A stretch of DNA of 64,000 nucleotides from Pseudomonas izuensis (lineage in GTDB: Bacteria; Pseudomonadota; Gammaproteobacteria; Pseudomonadales; Pseudomonadaceae). The translations under genes and the position numbers were made by a program. Location of the stretch: NCBI RefSeq assembly GCF_009861505.1, contig NZ_WTFT01000029.1:60685-124684 (forward strand). The letters run 5' to 3'. The notes beneath the pieces are model-generated. The model worked only from the letters and a program-made list of their open reading frames with translations, ran no database searches and was not told the DNA's origin. Below, one piece after another: positions 61,568 to 64,000 of the stretch (its first letter is position 1; each line of letters begins with the position of its first letter).

Positions 61568-62425
61568 TCAGAGAATCGGCTTGCCCCCGGTCACGCCAAA
61601 GCGTTGGCCGGTGATGTAGCTGCCTTCGTCCGAGGCCAGCAGGACATAAATCGGCGCCACTTCCACCGGTTGGCCAGGGCGCCCCAGCGGCGTGTTGCCG
61701 CCGAAGTTCTGTACCGTTTCTTGCGGCATGGTCGAGACAATCAGGGGTGTCCAGATCGGGCCCGGCGCCACGCTGTTCACGCGGATGTTCTTGGGCCCGA
61801 GCATTTGTGCCAGGCCCGCGGTGAAGTTGGCGATTGCCCCTTTGGTGGTGGCATAGGCGAGCAGGGTGGGGTTGGGCATGTCCGAATTGACCGAGCTGGT
61901 ATTGATGATCGAACTGCCGGGCTTCATGTGTTTCAACGCAGCCTGGCAAATTCTGAAAATCGCGGTGATGTTGACGTCGAAGGTCATCACCCATTCTTCG
62001 TCGGAGATGTCTTCAAGGGTCTCGTGGGTCATCTGGAACGCGGCGTTATTGACCAGCACGTCGATACGACCGAAGCGTTCGACGGTTTTCTCCACCAGTG
62101 CGCGGCAATGCACCTTGTGCGCCAGGTCACCGGGCAGCAGCAGGCATTGCCGGCCTGCCTGCTCGACCCAACGCGCGGTTTCCTCGGCATCGTCCTGCTC
62201 ATCGAGGTAGGCAATGGCGACATCCGCGCCTTCGCGAGCGAAAGCGATGGCGACTGCACGGCCGATACCGCTGTCACCGCCGGTAATCAGGGCAATCTTG
62301 CCCTCCAGGCGTCCCGAGCCTTTGTAGCTTTGTTCGCCACAGTCGGGATAAGGGTCCATTTTTCGTTGCGAGCCGGGGACAGGCTGGTGTTGTTTGGGGA
62401 AGGGTGGTTTTGGATAGTCGGTCAT
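61568..62425 (-). CDS. Short-chain dehydrogenase/reductase (YghA-like)
   Basis: A 285-residue SDR oxidoreductase of the longer YghA/stress-protein type with an N-terminal extension of about 40 residues (PYPDCGEQSYKGSGRL). The cofactor motif is TGGDSGIG near 50, the NNAA motif VLVNNAAF near 125 and the active site has Ser (INTSSVNS) and Tyr-x3-Lys (YATTKGA). Conserved SVAPGPIWTP follows. It probably reduces an aldehyde or ketone with NAD(P)H, and relatives are induced by osmotic or general stress. ATG at 62425 has GGAG eight bases upstream. Confidence 0.93.
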   Translation of the reverse strand: MTDYPKPPFPKQHQPVPGSQRKMDPYPDCGEQSYKGSGRLEGKIALITGGDSGIGRAVAIAFAREGADVAIAYLDEQDDAEETARWVEQAGRQCLLLPGDLAHKVHCRALVEKTVERFGRIDVLVNNAAFQMTHETLEDISDEEWVMTFDVNITAIFRICQAALKHMKPGSSIINTSSVNSDMPNPTLLAYATTKGAIANFTAGLAQMLGPKNIRVNSVAPGPIWTPLIVSTMPQETVQNFGGNTPLGRPGQPVEVAPIYVLLASDEGSYITGQRFGVTGGKPIL

Positions 62426-62512
62426 TTTCAATCTCCGGGCTCAAGGAGGATTCAAAAGGTTGACCGTGGTGTTTTGGCGTGAGTTCGGTTGGATTTGCAA
62501 CACACAAATCCC

Positions 62513-62605
62513 TTGTAGGAGCTGGCTCGCCAGCGAAGGCGGCGGCACAGCCAACATCAGCGTTGACCGACAAACCGCTTTCGCTGGCAAGCCAGCTCCT
62601 ACAGG
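62513..62605. repeat. REPIN upstream of the SDR gene
   Basis: Arms TTGTAGGAGCTGGCTCGCCA (from 62513) and GCTGGCAAGCCAGCTCCTAC (ending near 62602) pair with one mismatch (CTCGCC against GGCAAG). It lies between two minus-strand genes, downstream of the aminotransferase. Confidence 0.87.
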
Positions 62606-62625
62606 GGGTACATCAACGTGGTGGA

Positions 62626-63780
62626 TCAGGCCTTCAGGTGACGCAAGCTGCGCTCCATGCGGGCAATCCCTTCTTCCAGCAACGACCGTGGGCAGCCGAA
62701 ATTCAGGCGCACGAACTGTTTGCAGTCATCACCGAAATCCACACCGGGGCTCAAGCCGACCCTGGCCTGTTCGAGGAAGAACTGCTGCGGGTTGTCCAGC
62801 CCCAACGCCGTGCAGTCGAGCCATGCCAGGTAGGTGCTTTGCGGCACGTTCATGGTGATGCCCGGCAGGCGGGTGCGCACTGCGTCGACCAGGTAATCGC
62901 GGTTGCCTTGCAGGTAAGCGCTCAGCTCGGCCAGCCAGGGCCCGGCTTCGCTGTAGGCGACACGGGTGGCTTCCAGGCCCAGCGGGTTGACGCTGTCGAC
63001 CATGCCACAACGGGCGTGGTTGACCCGCTCGCGCAGGTGGCGGTCCTGGATGATCATGAACGAGGTTTTCAACCCGGCGATGTTGTAGGCCTTGCTGGCC
63101 GACATCAGGGTGATGGTGCGTTGGGCGACTTGTGGGCTCAGGGTCGCCATCGGAATGTGTTTGCGCCCATCGAAGCACAACTCGGCATGGATCTCGTCAG
63201 AGATGATCCAGGCGTCGTGCTCCTGGCAGATGTCGGCGATGGCTTGCAGTTCCTCGCGGGGGAATGCCTTGCCCAGCGGATTGTGCGGGTTGCTCAGCAG
63301 TAGGGCGCCGCCACCTTGCAGCGACCGGCTCAGGGTTTGCAACGGCGTGGCGTAGGTGCCGTCCGGCTGCGCGTCGAAATTCAGCTCGACCTTGTTCAGG
63401 CCCCAATGGCCCGGCGCATGGCGCAGTGGTGGGTAGTTTGGAACCTGCACCACGACATTCTGTTGTGGCTGGACCAGCGCCTTGAGCGCCATGTTGAAGC
63501 CCGATTCAACCCCCGGCAGGAAGATCAACTCCTGCGGCTCGACGCGCCAGGCGTACTTGTTCCACAGGTCGGCAACGATGGCTTCGCGCAAGTTGTCCGG
63601 GGCCACGCTGTAGCCGACCATCGGGTGTTCCAGGCGCTTTTGCAGGGCCTGGATGATCACCGGCGGCGCGGCAAAATCCATGTCGGCGACCCACATCGGC
63701 AACACATCGGCCGGGTAGCGGCTCCATTTGGTGCTGCCGGTGTTGTGGCGGTCGAACACCTGATCAAAATCGAAAGTCAT
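62626..63780 (-). CDS. MalY/PatB-type PLP-dependent aminotransferase (cystathionine beta-lyase type)
   Basis: A 384-residue fold-type I PLP enzyme. The N-terminus TFDFDQVFDRHNTGSTKW and PMWVADMDFAAPPVI are the MalY/PatB hallmark; the PLP lysine is in MSASKAYNIAGLK, the Asp ligand in IISDEIHAEL and the Asn in LSNPHNPLG. These enzymes cleave C-S bonds of cystathionine or cysteine conjugates. ATG at 63780 is chosen by family length; longer in-frame starts would add an unrelated leader with a REP-derived segment. No neighbours suggest a pathway. A single REP lies upstream. Confidence 0.92.
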   Translation of the reverse strand: MTFDFDQVFDRHNTGSTKWSRYPADVLPMWVADMDFAAPPVIIQALQKRLEHPMVGYSVAPDNLREAIVADLWNKYAWRVEPQELIFLPGVESGFNMALKALVQPQQNVVVQVPNYPPLRHAPGHWGLNKVELNFDAQPDGTYATPLQTLSRSLQGGGALLLSNPHNPLGKAFPREELQAIADICQEHDAWIISDEIHAELCFDGRKHIPMATLSPQVAQRTITLMSASKAYNIAGLKTSFMIIQDRHLRERVNHARCGMVDSVNPLGLEATRVAYSEAGPWLAELSAYLQGNRDYLVDAVRTRLPGITMNVPQSTYLAWLDCTALGLDNPQQFFLEQARVGLSPGVDFGDDCKQFVRLNFGCPRSLLEEGIARMERSLRHLKA

Positions 63781-63834
63781 GCGCGGTCTCGTGAAGGCGG
63801 GGTTAATCATGCCCGCCATGATAAGCGCCAATCC

Positions 63835-63864
63835 CTGTAGGAGCGAGCCTGCTCGCGAAGGCGG
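63835..63864. repeat. Single REP element
   Basis: CTGTAGGAGCGAGCCTGCTC followed by GCGAAGGCGG is one REP arm; no inverted partner is found before the window ends. Confidence 0.75.
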
Positions 63865-63904
63865 CGTGTCAGGCGATGTATTGTTCATTGGTGTACATAT
63901 CCAA

Positions 63905-64000
63905 TTCTGCGGTAACGGCGGCTGGCGGTTTCGCCCTTACGGCGAGTCACTTGGAAAAGCGCCAAGTAACCAAGCGCTCTTGCCCCTGTCGTTCGGTGCC
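63905..64000. repeat. Probable conserved Pseudomonas intergenic repeat, cut by the window end
   Basis: The stretch containing TTTCGCCCTTACGGCGAGTC and GAAAAGCGCCAAGTAACCAA and ending GTCGTTCGGTGCC resembles a sequence I recall as recurring with high identity in Pseudomonas genomes. It holds no recognisable gene. Identification is from memory only. Confidence 0.45.

Noticed and set aside
61389..63864. Repeated palindromes as a possible CRISPR array
   Set aside because: The repeats are spaced irregularly over kilobases, are arranged as inverted pairs and match Pseudomonas REP cores; no array-like periodicity or cas genes.

Overview
This 64 kb window is a high-G+C gammaproteobacterial chromosome segment that reads as Pseudomonas, most likely the P. 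fluorescens complex. The evidence is the mexS-mexT-mexEF-oprN locus, an alkaline protease/lipase operon (aprA-aprI-aprD-aprE-aprF-lipA), a KaiC-like gene coupled to a histidine kinase, a Pseudomonas-type DUF1652 gene, and about eleven REP/REPIN palindromes in the spacers. No tRNA, rRNA, CRISPR array, insertion sequence or prophage was seen.

Layout. 1-4.8 kb: a signalling operon on the plus strand: the end of a hybrid histidine kinase with three receivers, a CheR-type methyltransferase, a receiver-less CheB-type methylesterase, a receiver-kinase fusion and a single-domain response regulator. 4.8-9.2 kb, minus strand: kaiC-like ATPase translationally coupled to a hybrid kinase, then a membrane-anchored TPR protein. 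9.4-13.5 kb: one 1377-residue, visibly A+T-richer gene for a large toxin-like protein whose C-terminus carries the Arg, Ser-Thr-Ser and Glu signatures of a cholera-toxin-type ADP-ribosyltransferase; this is the strongest candidate for something undescribed. 13.6-16.9 kb: FUSC / DUF1656 / HlyD aromatic-acid-type efflux operon. 17-20.6 kb: two divergent GT39 (ArnT-like) membrane glycosyltransferases. 20.7-29.2 kb: MexEF-OprN efflux pump, its LysR activator MexT and the oxidoreductase MexS, with two ATC-N9-GAT dyads in the mexT-mexE gap.

29.2-35.3 kb: an unrecognised 496-residue protein followed by a MocR-type regulator, phosphoglucomutase and a pirin. 35.6-42.6 kb: a UvrD-like helicase, DUF1652, and a probable amine/polyamine module (SnoaL-AraC regulator, FAD oxidase, cupin, PotF-type binding protein). 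42.6-52.4 kb: an LprI-MliC protein and the complete type I secretion operon for alkaline protease and family I.3 lipase, with a consensus Rsm site on the aprA ribosome binding site, a hairpin between aprA and aprI, and a 14-base perfect palindrome before aprD. 52.5-57.9 kb: a small lipoprotein, a FAN1-type VRR-NUC nuclease overlapping an XPD/DinG helicase that has its own N-terminal nuclease-like motif, and an orphan zeta-toxin-like P-loop protein preceded by two palindromes. 58-64 kb: PAS hybrid kinase, a convergent overlapping CPA1 antiporter, an SDR oxidoreductase and a MalY/PatB-type aminotransferase.

The genes suggest a soil or plant-associated bacterium: exoenzyme secretion, multidrug efflux, several stress-signalling kinases, DNA crosslink repair and a possible eukaryote-directed toxin. 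REPINs occupy most gaps between convergent genes and in one case supply a stop codon.
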